IMG/VR virus record: IMGVR_UViG_3300007734_000690
Span: 1-42,346 of that record
From: a virus
Length of the DNA stretch: 42,346 nucleotides
Direction: 5' to 3' (one strand)
Of this stretch, positions 21,775 through 29,680 are shown piece after piece (position 1 is the stretch's first letter; every line of letters begins with the position of its first letter). The translations under genes and the position numbers were made by a program. The notes beneath the pieces were generated by a model that searched no databases, was not told the origin of the DNA, and saw nothing but the letters and a program-made list of their open reading frames with translations.

Positions 21775-21927
21775 CTAAAATCTCGGTTCGGGATCGACCT
21801 GCACCCAGACCATCCCGTGGCAGTTCATGCAGATGCGCGCGCCACTGGGCCGATGAAACGGTGTCGTGTCGCCGCACGGGCACGTTAGCCGCCCGCGCGC
21901 TGGAACACCATCCGGCGGCAGTCGCAC
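21775..21927 (-). CDS. Small zinc-ribbon protein (about 50 aa, start uncertain)
   Basis: The C-terminal 35 residues carry TCPCGDTTPFHRPSGARICM and NCHGMVWVQ, a compact CxC/CxxC zinc ribbon. GTG 21927 is a possible start, overlapping the 83-aa gene by about 40 bases; a shorter form is possible. It is the third zinc-binding ORF in a row here and the last gene before the head promoter. Confidence 0.4.
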   Translation of the reverse strand: MRLPPDGVPARGRLTCPCGDTTPFHRPSGARICMNCHGMVWVQVDPEPRF

Positions 21928-22136
21928 GTCACGGAGAGTGTCTGATCCTGCTCGTCGTTCCCGCCCCGCAGGATCGCCCCGCTCCGACTGCCGTTCCTGA
22001 GACAGTTCGGGCAGGCGATCGTCAGATTCAACTTGCGGCACATATGCTCCCCTTGCGCCAACCAATTCATTTCCTCGAAGGTCAGGTTCTCGAGCTTCTT
22101 AGGGCTCAGGCCATTGGGTAGAACCAGCACGCTCAC
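21885..22136 (-). CDS. Zinc-binding hypothetical protein (83 aa)
   Basis: The helical N-terminus (LSPKKLENLTFEEMNWL) is followed by IACPNCLRNG and SVTCDCRRM, giving CxxC plus CxC zinc ligands. GTG 22136 overlaps the preceding stop by four bases. Similar small zinc proteins sit between portal and scaffold genes in related phages; the function is unknown. Confidence 0.6.
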   Translation of the reverse strand: MSVLVLPNGLSPKKLENLTFEEMNWLAQGEHMCRKLNLTIACPNCLRNGSRSGAILRGGNDEQDQTLSVTCDCRRMVFQRAGG

Positions 22137-22507
22137 GCTTCCTCCGCGAAGGTCACATCACTGACCGTAATCGGAAACTCTTCAGACAGCGCGTCATGCG
22201 CGGCCCGTTCGGCTCTCGCCTGCATCCCGCGCATCGTGAGCGCGGCCGCGCCTTCCAGATCGACCGAATCCCAGCGCGTCAAATGCTTGTCACCAGGCAC
22301 CCATTTGGGTTGCGGTTCCCGCCCGAGGGCCGCCAGCGCCTTGCGATGCTCCGAATGGCTGTAAAACTTTTGGGGCGTCCGAAACCCATTCTCGAACCAC
22401 TGGCCGCCGGGAATCTCGTCACTCACGACGGTCTGTGATCCGCTCCCGTGCGGGCAGAACGGATAATCGCCCACCTGCAACGTGTGACCGCACCTGTCAC
22501 ACGTCAC
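22133..22507 (-). CDS. Zinc-ribbon hypothetical phage protein (124 aa)
   Basis: Starting at GTG 22507, which overlaps the stop of the 38-aa ORF (GTGA), the protein begins directly with a zinc ribbon (VTCDRCGHTLQVGDYPFCPH), a family often seen near portal genes. The middle has ENGFRTPQKFYSHSEHRKAL, a DNA- or protein-contact element typical of these proteins; the C-terminus is helical and acidic. The longer frame upstream is rejected because it overlaps two other coupled genes. Confidence 0.6.
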   Translation of the reverse strand: MTCDRCGHTLQVGDYPFCPHGSGSQTVVSDEIPGGQWFENGFRTPQKFYSHSEHRKALAALGREPQPKWVPGDKHLTRWDSVDLEGAAALTMRGMQARAERAAHDALSEEFPITVSDVTFAEEA

Positions 22508-22620
22508 ATCTGCACCGCTTTCGGCTGCGCCACCGGCGACAGCACGAGAAACGGTTTCGGATTCGGTTCCGGTGGACGGCCTTGCTTCCACGGCTTTTTC
22601 GGACAGGTGACGACTCTCAT
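22504..22620 (-). CDS. Micro-ORF (38 aa) linking two coupled genes
   Basis: ATG 22620 overlaps the stop of the 65-aa gene (ATGA), and its own stop overlaps the next start (GTGA). The product (MRVVTCPKKPWKQGRPPE start, then PKPFLVLSPVAQPKAVQM) is basic and Pro-rich. The paired overlaps are the only evidence, but both are of the type used throughout this operon. Confidence 0.45.
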   Translation of the reverse strand: MRVVTCPKKPWKQGRPPEPNPKPFLVLSPVAQPKAVQM

Positions 22621-22814
22621 GCGCCCTCCGTATACACCCACTGACCGTTGCCAATCTCGCGGGTGTGCCGATAGATGCGGCCGCCCACGGTGATCGTGTC
22701 CTCGCCGGGAGTCGCGGCGGTGATCTGCCGAATACCCCGCGCATCTTCAATCCACACCGCATGCCGCGGGTTGTCTGGATGTTGCGGCGGTCGATCGATC
22801 GACTCCACGCTCAC
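22617..22814 (-). CDS. Small hypothetical protein (65 aa)
   Basis: A compact beta protein (HAVWIEDARGIRQITAATPG; TITVGGRIYRHTREIGNG) whose ATG overlaps the portal gene's stop by four bases. The conserved-looking pattern of short strands suggests a small domain that binds another virion protein; no family is recognised. Confidence 0.6.
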   Translation of the reverse strand: MSVESIDRPPQHPDNPRHAVWIEDARGIRQITAATPGEDTITVGGRIYRHTREIGNGQWVYTEGA

Positions 22815-24961
22815 ATCACCCCGACTTTCGGACCCGGCTGCTCGCCCGATTCATCCGCCAGGTGCTGATTCAGTGTCGGGGCCTTCGGCGCCCCGCCGGG
22901 ATGCGCGGGATTGGCTCGCACGCTCGGATCAGGGCCGACCCCGGCGATCGGGATCATGCCGCCGGTCTGCGCTAAGGCCTGCTGCTGGGCGAGCTTCACG
23001 CTGTCCTCAGTGATCTTCCAGCCACCCTGCCGGAGCAAGTCGATATAGATCGGGAACTGCGGCAGCGAGGGATCGAGCAATTCGCCCTTGATCGTGACAC
23101 TGGCCTTCAACTGCTGTTGCGGCGGTTGCGGATCGACAATCAGTTCCGCGGGATCGAGCCCGAAGAGCCCCACCAGTTTCTTGAGGATCGGTTTCGCGTT
23201 GATGTGCGGATCGGGACGGACTTGGTTGTAGAGCTGCAACCACTGCCGGCGCTCGGCTTCCACATCCAGGTATTTGCCCGAGTCGATTTGCAGATCGTAC
23301 TGATAGCCACCCGCGAGGAACGACTTGAACTGCGCCCACAGCTTCCCGCGCGTCTCACCGAGAATCTGCACGGCGATGCGTTCATCCGCATAGCGAATGA
23401 CGAGCGTATCGAACGCCCCGACCAGATCGAGGTACCACGTCAGCACCCGCTGGCGTTCCTGTTCAAACCGGGCTTCGGAGTTCCGCTGCACGATGGAATT
23501 TTCCGTCGCCGTGCGGCGGCCCTTCGACGGGACGCCCGTCTGATTGGCCGCGATGCCCAGAATCTGCTCACGGTCGCGGTCGATCACGTCCATGCCCATG
23601 TAGGACTCACGGCCAAGCGTGGGCTGGGCGACCTGCACCATGATCTGATCTTTGCCCTGCGCGAGAGCGTTGCCTTCGAGCGGCACCCAGATCACGCCGT
23701 TGGCTTTCTTGATCTTGTCGGTGGCGGTGGGGTCCATCTTCGACGAATCGAAGGCGATCACCATCTTGTTGCCGTCGCGCTGCTCGATGATCTGGGAGCG
23801 GTACTTCTCGCCCTCCTTTGTCAACTGCGCGGTGACGGCACAATCCGAGGGAATCCACGCGCTATCGGAGAGATCGCGCAACACCAGCGGCCGATCGACA
23901 AACCCGATCAGTGAATCCTTGGACAACTCGCCGTTCTCGAGAAAATCCTGATGCGGGGAATCTCGATAGACGACGGGTTCCGCCTTCCCATCCACCAGCA
24001 CTAACTGGCGCATGGCTTCGGGATGCACTTCTGTCTCCGAACGCAGCGAGGTTCTAAAGTAGATTTCCACGCCCGACAGGAACGGATCGCCCGCGTCGGC
24101 GTCGGTGTCCTGAATCTGATCCGGCCCCTCGAAATAGGGCTTCTCCTGCGCGTCGTCTTTGCCGGCCGTCCAGTCTTTCGGCAGGTTGTATTCGCGCTTG
24201 ACCTGTGACGTGGGCTTACGCCATTCCTTTCCGAGCCACGGCGCCCGCTGGAAGTTCGTATCGCGCCAGGAGGCGGGTAGCAGCAACGCCTTGGGGGAGG
24301 AATGCGACACAAACCAGCGTTCGTAAATCGGTTCTTCGACGGGCACCATCGCCATCAGCGGTTCCGGCGGCGGCGGGGGTGTCAATCCGAGCGCCGCGCC
24401 AACCTGGGCCATCGCCGGGACCGGCTTCATCACCGGCTGACCGAAATCATCCAAGACCGGCGTGGGCCGCTCCACCGTCCGCATCGTGACCTGGTAGCCC
24501 ACCGACACCGGACCCACCCCAGACGGGCAGAGGCAATCAAAAATGGCTTGGGAGACTGACAGCTTGACATTCGCATGCTGGGGTCCCAAGAGGGCATTCA
24601 GCAATTCCTGATGCCACACCACAAGCGTCGAGAGATTCAGGGGTGACGTGACGCCCGGCGGCATCGGCAACTCCCGATCCTGCAACACCGTCAAGCCGAC
24701 TTCGGGGGTGTCATAAAACAGCGCGGCTTTTTTGCGCTCCACGTCCCGGAAATCCGCGCCGATATTGACTTCGGTGTTCAGCGCCCCTTGTGCGTTCTTC
24801 GTCGGCTTGGGGATGTACCGCTTGAGGTTTTCTTCCCACCCGAACGTGTCCGCGACTTCCTTGCGCTTCTGGCGTGAGGCTTTGATCTCCTGCGACCAAA
24901 ACGTCCGGTCCTTCTCGGTCCACTCCAGTGTGACGAGCGGATTCACAACAGCATCACTCAC
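22811..24961 (-). CDS. Portal protein
   Basis: About 716 residues from GTG 24961, which overlaps the large-terminase stop by four bases and has GGGAG upstream; the ATG 57 bases earlier would read into the terminase gene. Size and order (terminase, portal, scaffold, coat) match P22-like portals (725 aa). The N-terminal part has helices with FWSQEIKASRQKRKEVADTF; central beta wing and stem regions follow, with IAANQTGVPSKGRRTATENS and a long helix FEQERQRVLTWYLDLVGAFD near the crown/stem. The portal forms the dodecameric DNA gate of the procapsid. Confidence 0.82.
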   Translation of the reverse strand: MSDAVVNPLVTLEWTEKDRTFWSQEIKASRQKRKEVADTFGWEENLKRYIPKPTKNAQGALNTEVNIGADFRDVERKKAALFYDTPEVGLTVLQDRELPMPPGVTSPLNLSTLVVWHQELLNALLGPQHANVKLSVSQAIFDCLCPSGVGPVSVGYQVTMRTVERPTPVLDDFGQPVMKPVPAMAQVGAALGLTPPPPPEPLMAMVPVEEPIYERWFVSHSSPKALLLPASWRDTNFQRAPWLGKEWRKPTSQVKREYNLPKDWTAGKDDAQEKPYFEGPDQIQDTDADAGDPFLSGVEIYFRTSLRSETEVHPEAMRQLVLVDGKAEPVVYRDSPHQDFLENGELSKDSLIGFVDRPLVLRDLSDSAWIPSDCAVTAQLTKEGEKYRSQIIEQRDGNKMVIAFDSSKMDPTATDKIKKANGVIWVPLEGNALAQGKDQIMVQVAQPTLGRESYMGMDVIDRDREQILGIAANQTGVPSKGRRTATENSIVQRNSEARFEQERQRVLTWYLDLVGAFDTLVIRYADERIAVQILGETRGKLWAQFKSFLAGGYQYDLQIDSGKYLDVEAERRQWLQLYNQVRPDPHINAKPILKKLVGLFGLDPAELIVDPQPPQQQLKASVTIKGELLDPSLPQFPIYIDLLRQGGWKITEDSVKLAQQQALAQTGGMIPIAGVGPDPSVRANPAHPGGAPKAPTLNQHLADESGEQPGPKVGVM

Positions 24962-26475
24962 GCCAGCACTCCCGTGGATTGTTCCTGTGAGGCATGCCAG
25001 TTCCGCCAGAACGCCCATGAATTGGGCGGCGGCGGGGCCTCGGTTGTCTTGGGTTTCGTAAACACCGGCCGCGACATCACGAAATACCGATCCGTATCGG
25101 CCGCGTGATCATCGAGCTTGGTATCCACGTCTTCCGGGTTGGTCTTATCCGCGAGCAACGCCGGGATCGAGCGGATCGAATACGTGCAGGTCGGGCTGTA
25201 GGTCAGCCACGGCACGCCATCCGGCGCCGGCTGATACGCCGCCACCAGTCGCATCCACCCCAATTCGCGCTCGTTGTTCGCCGGGATCACCGTCACCCCG
25301 TGCGTGGCCATCGTCATCGCAATGGAGTCGCCCTGGTGCTTCGAGAACATCGCCGGATCGGCCACGGTGTAGCGCACGGAGCCAATCCCGAGCTCCTTCC
25401 GGCGCTCGAGAATCCCCTCGGCCACCAACTGCGGATGTAACCCGCGGAATTTCCATTCCCCGATCACATGCCAGTGGTTCTCCCCGAGCGGGGCATAGGC
25501 TTTCCAGCACCCCGGCGAGGTATAGCCCCAATCCATCGCTTCAATCACGCCGTGGATCGGCTGATGGAGCTCCACCGCGCGCACGTGCGAGGACTTTTGG
25601 AATATCTCGAAGAACGTGCCTTCGGCCGCGTCCCAGTCACCATGCCGCAACTGCTCGTAGCGGGCTTTGCGCAGCCCCGACAGCGACAACTGCTCGTAAT
25701 CGGGATCGATGTAGGGGTTGTCGTCGAGCGTGGCGTGGGTGTAGCCCCACTGGTCGGGCCGGTAACTCTTCGCCATCGCCGGATACGTCTCGGTGTCCGG
25801 CGCCTTGTCGATGAAAAACGATTTCAACAGGTGATGACTCGGTCCGCCGGGATTGGTCGGCAGCCAGACCCACGGGCCGCCCATCGCTTTCACCTGCTCA
25901 TTCGAGGTGCGCGCGCGCGACATCAGCTCCATGAGCGGATCGGGCTGGTACTGCACCGCTTCTTCGGGAATGATCAGGTCATACTCCGATGAAAGATACT
26001 TTTGCACCGCGGCCTCGTCTTCCATGTGGCCGCACTCAATCACCGACCCGTTGGTGAAGCGGCATTCCTTCGCCTGCTCCATCCACGTGAACCCCAGATC
26101 GTGCTGTTCCCGCCGCATCGCCCGAATATGCGTGCGTTCCAACTCCGGGCGCGTCTTTCTGAGCAACAACACGCTGAGATTCGGCACCGTCAAGCACAAC
26201 CGATACGCGCCGTAGCGCGCGACGTGCGACTTGCCAGGGCCCGCCGCCCCGCCGAGCAACTTGCGCTTGCCCGGCATCTCCAAAAACGCCACCTGCTTCG
26301 GCAGCGGCACAAACCACCGCTTCCACGCAAAGCCCTGCATCCCGCCCTTGCCGACGACCGGGACGTGCAACGCAATCGCCCACTGCAACTGCTTCGTCCG
26401 GCACGGCTTCTCCGGACACCACCAATGCCCGTCGAGCTTCACCAGCTTCGACTGGCACCAGCAACAGGCCGCCAC
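24958..26475 (-). CDS. terL: Terminase large subunit
   Basis: A 505-residue packaging ATPase-nuclease. An unusual N-terminal zinc ribbon (C4/C7 ... C20/C25) precedes the ATPase: Walker A GGAAGPGKS (75-83), Walker B YDLIIPEE (165-172) and a coupling motif region with WVWLPTNPGG. The RNase-H-like nuclease domain starts at VIEAMDWGYTSPGCW and ends with TKLDDHAADTDRYFV, whose Asp residues bind metal. The start is GTG 26475. It acts with the small terminase (28166-28624) at the portal vertex. Confidence 0.93.
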   Translation of the reverse strand: MAACCWCQSKLVKLDGHWWCPEKPCRTKQLQWAIALHVPVVGKGGMQGFAWKRWFVPLPKQVAFLEMPGKRKLLGGAAGPGKSHVARYGAYRLCLTVPNLSVLLLRKTRPELERTHIRAMRREQHDLGFTWMEQAKECRFTNGSVIECGHMEDEAAVQKYLSSEYDLIIPEEAVQYQPDPLMELMSRARTSNEQVKAMGGPWVWLPTNPGGPSHHLLKSFFIDKAPDTETYPAMAKSYRPDQWGYTHATLDDNPYIDPDYEQLSLSGLRKARYEQLRHGDWDAAEGTFFEIFQKSSHVRAVELHQPIHGVIEAMDWGYTSPGCWKAYAPLGENHWHVIGEWKFRGLHPQLVAEGILERRKELGIGSVRYTVADPAMFSKHQGDSIAMTMATHGVTVIPANNERELGWMRLVAAYQPAPDGVPWLTYSPTCTYSIRSIPALLADKTNPEDVDTKLDDHAADTDRYFVMSRPVFTKPKTTEAPPPPNSWAFWRNWHASQEQSTGVLA

Positions 26476-26494
26476 CGGGTGTGTCTCGATGGCG

Positions 26495-26863
26495 CTAGAC
26501 CTCGATGTAGACCAGACTGCCCGTGACCGACTGCGCGCCCGACAACGACAGATTCAGGAGCGTGGACGCCGCTGTCTCGAAATGCCCCACCGGAGAGAAC
26601 GGCCAGGTCACCGTCACGCCCTGCGCGATCGGCCCCATCGTGCCCGTCAACGCCGTGCCACCCGCCCCCGACTCCACCGCCCACGTCACCGTCGTGCCGC
26701 TCATCGTCAAGTGCATCGACAGGACGCGGATCTTCTTCCCCGTCACCGCCGCCACCAACGTGTTGTTGCCGCTCGAGGCCGCCGAGATCGACGCAAACTT
26801 CGGGATCAGTGGCGTCGTGTCGTTCGCATACACCGCCGATGTGGCAATCCCGACCGCCTGCAT
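26495..26863 (-). CDS. Beta-sandwich virion protein candidate (122 aa)
   Basis: The protein shows strands such as KIRVLSMHLTMSGTTVTWAV, GVTVTWPFSP and LLNLSLSGAQSVTGSLVYIE, a jelly-roll-like pattern frequent in small phage head-decoration proteins. ATG 26863 overlaps the HNH stop (TAATG). It is encoded between the small and large terminase genes, as are the other two genes here. Confidence 0.55.
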   Translation of the reverse strand: MQAVGIATSAVYANDTTPLIPKFASISAASSGNNTLVAAVTGKKIRVLSMHLTMSGTTVTWAVESGAGGTALTGTMGPIAQGVTVTWPFSPVGHFETAASTLLNLSLSGAQSVTGSLVYIEV

Positions 26864-27267
26864 TACGCGCTCACCGCTTTGATTGAACGGGCGTTTTTGA
26901 GATAAGCCACAGCTTGCTCCAATGATTCAACGGTGTCTCCGAGCGCGCCCAATCCAACGTTGCAGCGAGCACACAGAAGACCGCGCACTTCTCCCGTGTC
27001 GTGATCGTGATCGACTTGAGGCTTCGTCATATAGTTCTTACAAACTCCGCACAGATTGCCTTGGGCGCTCAGTATGCGTTCGTAGTCGCTTTGTGTTAAT
27101 CCGTAGACACAAAGTCGCCAATAGGCACGTTGCTTCTCTGGATCGCGTTTTCTGAGCGCAGCCTGAAACTCTCGGCTGCGCTCACGAACCAGTTTTGGGT
27201 GCCTTTCACGATAACGACGCTGCGCAGCAGCGTTTTGAGCGCGCCGCTTCTCAAGGAGAGCATCCAC
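26863..27267 (-). CDS. HNH endonuclease, recombination endonuclease VII type (second copy of family)
   Basis: A 134-residue protein with a basic N-terminal helix (RRYRERHPKLVRERSREF) and the core C73-x2-C76, VDHDH 85-89, C99-x2-C102, ending in a helix (ESLEQAVAYLKNARS). It is clearly related to the nuclease at 18236-18700 but not a recent copy. It is fitted without gaps between two virion-type genes (27268 upstream, TAATG overlap downstream), the usual mark of a homing insertion. Confidence 0.83.
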   Translation of the reverse strand: MDALLEKRRAQNAAAQRRYRERHPKLVRERSREFQAALRKRDPEKQRAYWRLCVYGLTQSDYERILSAQGNLCGVCKNYMTKPQVDHDHDTGEVRGLLCARCNVGLGALGDTVESLEQAVAYLKNARSIKAVSA

Positions 27268-27678
27268 CTACGCCGAAACCGCCTTCAACACCGCGAAATT
27301 AATCAGAATCGCCCCGGTTTCCGCCGTGCCCGCCGCCGCGTTGTTGTTCGCCACCTTGATGTTGAACGACCCCGCCGCCACCGCGCTCACGAACACATCC
27401 GTGTTGCCGCCGTTCGACCCCGACTGCTGACTCACCACCACCACATCGCCAATCGCCACCTGCGAATTGGTCACAGTGAACTCCGCCGCCGCTTCCGCCG
27501 CCAACGAGGCGTTATTCGTCGTAATCGTGCCCGCCAGCGTGTTCACCGTGACCCCCGTGGTCCGGTTCGTCGCCTGCGTCACCGCCCCACCCGTCCCGGT
27601 CGGGTAGCCAATCTTGCCCGTCGCGTTCAACGTCCCGTTCACCGCCACCGGCTGATAAAATCTGCGTGTCTCTGCCAT
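27268..27678 (-). CDS. Phage beta-rich virion protein (136 aa)
   Basis: A Thr/Asn/Ala-rich protein (GTLNATGKIGYPTGTGGAVT; NTLAGTITTNNASLAAEAAA; FTVTNSQVAIGDVVVVSQQS; GSFNIKVANNNAAAGTAETG). Proteins with this AAGSFNIKVxNxxxA...IxINFAVxKA pattern are widespread near capsid or terminase genes in phages and are mostly unnamed; a head-fibre or decoration role is usual. It is the first gene after the promoter at 27766-27807. Confidence 0.6.
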   Translation of the reverse strand: MAETRRFYQPVAVNGTLNATGKIGYPTGTGGAVTQATNRTTGVTVNTLAGTITTNNASLAAEAAAEFTVTNSQVAIGDVVVVSQQSGSNGGNTDVFVSAVAAGSFNIKVANNNAAAGTAETGAILINFAVLKAVSA

Positions 27679-27765
27679 CGTGCTACCCCGTACGTGACCC
27701 GTCTGCGCCCCGCGCCCCGTTCACGTGCCCGCCGCCACTGGATAGCTCGTATCCAGCTCCACTGT

Positions 27766-27807
27766 CTTGTTGGATACCAAGTATGCACTCCCCAGAAACT
27801 ACTTCAA
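27766..27807 (-). promoter_or_regulatory. Head-operon promoter with dyad at the start site (second copy)
   Basis: On the minus strand TTGAAG (27802-27807), 16 bases, CATACT (27780-27785), then the dyad whose plus-strand form is CTTGTTGGATACCAAG (27766-27781). It matches the element at 21731-21772. At one dyad position the arms differ between copies by a compensating T-A to A-T change, which keeps the symmetry. A further hairpin (CTGGATA...TATCCAG) follows in the leader before the ATG at 27678. Confidence 0.6.
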
Positions 27808-27811
27808 GCAC

Positions 27812-28165
27812 AAACCACCATAAGGCGCGTACACCAGCGAAGGCAGACGCAAGAGGATTCGCCTGACGATCGCTCGACATTACGATTTTGGAAATCTATT
27901 CACGCAGGTATAGCGGGAGCCGGGCCGGGATGGGACCCGTCGATTCGCCCCCAGAGAATCGGATCGGTTTTCGCCTCACCCGCGCTCGGCTAGATGCGAG
28001 GATTTAGGCCTGATTATGCGATTCGCCACGCGGTGGATACCCGCGTGATGTAAGGCGAAAGCGAAAGTGTTTTGACGGGATAAAGCGAAAGCCTACGGAT
28101 ATAGGCCTGTATGGTGGGTGTGTCTGATAATCTATCTTATGGTGCGTGGGTAACTACCTGCATTA
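27812..28165. other. Noncoding region beside the small terminase gene
   Basis: About 350 bases without a credible gene. It contains a perfect hairpin CACGCGG/CCGCGTG, a CGATTC/GAATCG dyad, TAGGCCTG twice, and three GCGAAAG units in a 45-base AT-richer stretch. A packaging (cos or pac) site is often next to the small terminase, so this is a candidate region; the recognition sequence cannot be pinned down. Confidence 0.45.
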
Positions 28166-28624
28166 TCAATCACTTACAGGTGTAGAGTTTACCACAACAT
28201 CAAAGGGGTCGGGACCGGCCGGTTGCGCCTGCGTCCCCACAATCACCTGGACGCCGACCTGCACAGGCGCTGAACCCTCCTGCACGCCAGCAAGGGCTAC
28301 GAGCGCCTTCGCCGCGCCCTGGCTCACGCGAGGATCAGCGTGATCGACCTGCTCCTCGAGCTTCATTACGCCACGTAACGCCTGTGATTTCGCCAGTTTA
28401 CGGGCTTCTGGCACCGTGTCGGTGTCGAGCAGCTTCAACCAGCGCGACACTGTAGAGGGCGCTACGCCAACGAGCGCGGCGATTTCTTGGCCTTGAATAT
28501 CAGGCTTGGCGCGTCGTAATCTGATGATTTCAAGGGCTTTATCGTGGGTGACTCTACTGTACCCCGGAGAGTCGCCTGATTCTGCTGGCTGCAGGGCTGC
28601 CTCGCTCACTGTTTGGCGTTCCAT
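28166..28624 (-). CDS. terS: Terminase small subunit (probable)
   Basis: A 152-residue protein. The N-terminal region has an HTH (DIQGQEIAALVGVAPSTVSR at about 43-62), the central part is helical (AQAL-type RGVMKLEEQVDHADPRVSQG) for oligomer assembly, and the C-terminus is Pro/Val-rich. Size and HTH-plus-helix layout fit DNA-recognition subunits of terminases, and it lies upstream of the large subunit in the same direction, though three small genes and a promoter lie between. A transcription regulator is the alternative. Confidence 0.65.
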   Translation of the reverse strand: MERQTVSEAALQPAESGDSPGYSRVTHDKALEIIRLRRAKPDIQGQEIAALVGVAPSTVSRWLKLLDTDTVPEARKLAKSQALRGVMKLEEQVDHADPRVSQGAAKALVALAGVQEGSAPVQVGVQVIVGTQAQPAGPDPFDVVVNSTPVSD

Positions 28625-28899
28625 GCCTGAGTGCCAATAGCGGCAAGGCGCTCTCTCTGTGCGGCCTCTTCCACGGCGGCTCTAATGGCGTCTCGAAGGT
28701 CGAGCCCGTAGACATGTTGCGATGCGCAGGTGAAGAGCTGCACGCGCATGCCCTCTCTGAACGCCTTGGAGTTGCCATCAGCGGCGTATGGCAGTGTGGG
28801 GCCACTGTCCCTGAGTAACTGGAATGAGGCCTCGTTCCGTTTCATCCAGTCTAGGCGCTCGGTATCTGTGGTGGGCTGGAGTGCCTGGGCTTCTGGCAT
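28606..28899 (-). CDS. Hypothetical protein (97 aa)
   Basis: The protein begins with TDTERLDWMKRNEASFQLLR, a pattern common in Ead/Ea22-like phage early proteins (ERLDWL near the N-terminus), and ends with DLRDAIRAAVEEAAQRERLA, which is typical of the same group. It overlaps the small-terminase start by 19 bases. The function is unknown. Confidence 0.6.
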   Translation of the reverse strand: MPEAQALQPTTDTERLDWMKRNEASFQLLRDSGPTLPYAADGNSKAFREGMRVQLFTCASQHVYGLDLRDAIRAAVEEAAQRERLAAIGTQAWNAKQ

Positions 28900-28900
28900 G

Positions 28901-29107
28901 TTATGGCTCTGGAAGCTCGAGGCCGCGGGCTACTCGCTCGACGAACGCGCGGTGCTCGGCTCTGATTTCTACGCTCTTGGCGCAATCATCACACCCGGCG
29001 GTGCGTCCGAGGGAATCCGAGTTGCGCTCAGGGCCGTCCGTCCCGAATTGCTCATCGAATGCGTTAAGAATGCGCTCGACCGTCTCGGGGTGAGGCTGAG
29101 AGGACAT
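28901..29107 (-). CDS. Hypothetical protein (68 aa)
   Basis: A helical, acidic small protein from ATG 29107 (PETVERILNAFDEQFGTDGP; CDDCAKSVEIRAEHRAFVER). One CxxC is present. It begins two bases after the stop of the Tat-signal gene. No family is recognised. Confidence 0.55.
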   Translation of the reverse strand: MSSQPHPETVERILNAFDEQFGTDGPERNSDSLGRTAGCDDCAKSVEIRAEHRAFVERVARGLELPEP

Positions 29108-29109
29108 GG

Positions 29110-29343
29110 CTAGGACTGCTCCGCGCTGAACCAAATCGCTTGCGAATAAGGCTTGGTCGGCCCGCCCACCTGAGTCCAACGCGTGCCGTCGAACTGCCAG
29201 ATGCCGGCGTCCGAGAAGTAGTAATGGGCGACGAATGGGTCGCGTTCAGCGCGCGATTCAACCTTCGCCTCACCCACCCGCGCGAACCCCAACACCCCAA
29301 GGGCCGCGGCCAACGCGCCGAAGAATCCACGTCTGGATAACAT
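29110..29343 (-). CDS. Small exported protein with Tat-type signal (77 aa)
   Basis: The N-terminus MLSRRGFFGALAAALGVLGF has the twin-arginine consensus (S-R-R-x-F-F) with a hydrophobic core and an Ala-x-Ala-like cleavage region (GEA, about residue 26). The mature part of about 50 residues contains HYYFSDAGIWQFDGTRWTQV, a small beta domain with several aromatic residues. The ribosome site AGAGAGG lies 7 bases before ATG 29343. Export across the host inner membrane in folded form is expected; the role is unknown, and superinfection exclusion is one option. Confidence 0.6.
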   Translation of the reverse strand: MLSRRGFFGALAAALGVLGFARVGEAKVESRAERDPFVAHYYFSDAGIWQFDGTRWTQVGGPTKPYSQAIWFSAEQS

Positions 29344-29361
29344 CGAATCGCCTCTCTGTAA

Positions 29362-29389
29362 ATGGTACTCAATTGGTATCTAAGTGCAA
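29362..29389 (-). promoter_or_regulatory. Leftward promoter candidate for the Tat-signal gene
   Basis: On the minus strand TTGCAC (29384-29389), 16 bases, TACCAT (29362-29367). The expected start near 29355 leaves room for the AGAGAGG ribosome site. The spacing is slightly short, so this is a moderate call. Confidence 0.4.
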
Positions 29390-29437
29390 GCGGAATCAAC
29401 AGGTTACAGACTATTTTCGTGGGCGTGCATTTTCCTG

Positions 29438-29468
29438 TTGACTAGAGTAATAACTTAACGGTAAGTTA
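29438..29468 (+). promoter_or_regulatory. Rightward promoter with operator-like dyad
   Basis: TTGACT (29438-29443), 18 bases, TAAGTT (29462-29467). A perfect dyad TAACTTA-ACGG-TAAGTTA (29451-29468) covers the spacer and -10 box, so a repressor bound there would block the promoter. The predicted start of transcription coincides with ATG 29474, so the mRNA may be leaderless. Confidence 0.55.
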
Positions 29469-29473
29469 TACGC

Positions 29474-29680
29474 ATGATGAATCACACGACGGCCAACACC
29501 ACGAAGGCAACCCGCAAGCCCGCTAAGTATCCCGGTTATCGCACGATGACCGGCGCGCAACGCTACAACGCCCGCATGCACGGGATTTTCGAGGATGCCT
29601 ACGCCATCGCCCGCGCCGAAGGGAAATCTTCACCTTGGGACAAAACCGAAACCAGCACCACGTCACAGGAAGGGAAATAA
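29474..29680 (+). CDS. Hypothetical protein (68 aa)
   Basis: The first gene of a short rightward operon. The N-terminus is Thr/Lys/Asn-rich and unstructured; RTMTGAQRYNARMHGIFEDA is the likely folded helix pair. It has two adjacent ATGs (29474, 29477) and no Shine-Dalgarno, in line with a leaderless start. No family is recognised. Confidence 0.55.
   Translation: MMNHTTANTTKATRKPAKYPGYRTMTGAQRYNARMHGIFEDAYAIARAEGKSSPWDKTETSTTSQEGK

Noticed and set aside
24962-25018. Longer portal start at ATG 25018
   Set aside because: It would overlap the large terminase by about 60 bases; GTG 24961 gives the four-base overlap and a Shine-Dalgarno typical of this operon.
27683-27880. 65-codon minus-strand ORF upstream of the 136-aa gene
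   Set aside because: It has no ribosome site, runs through the promoter/dyad element and does not overlap its neighbours as the real genes do.
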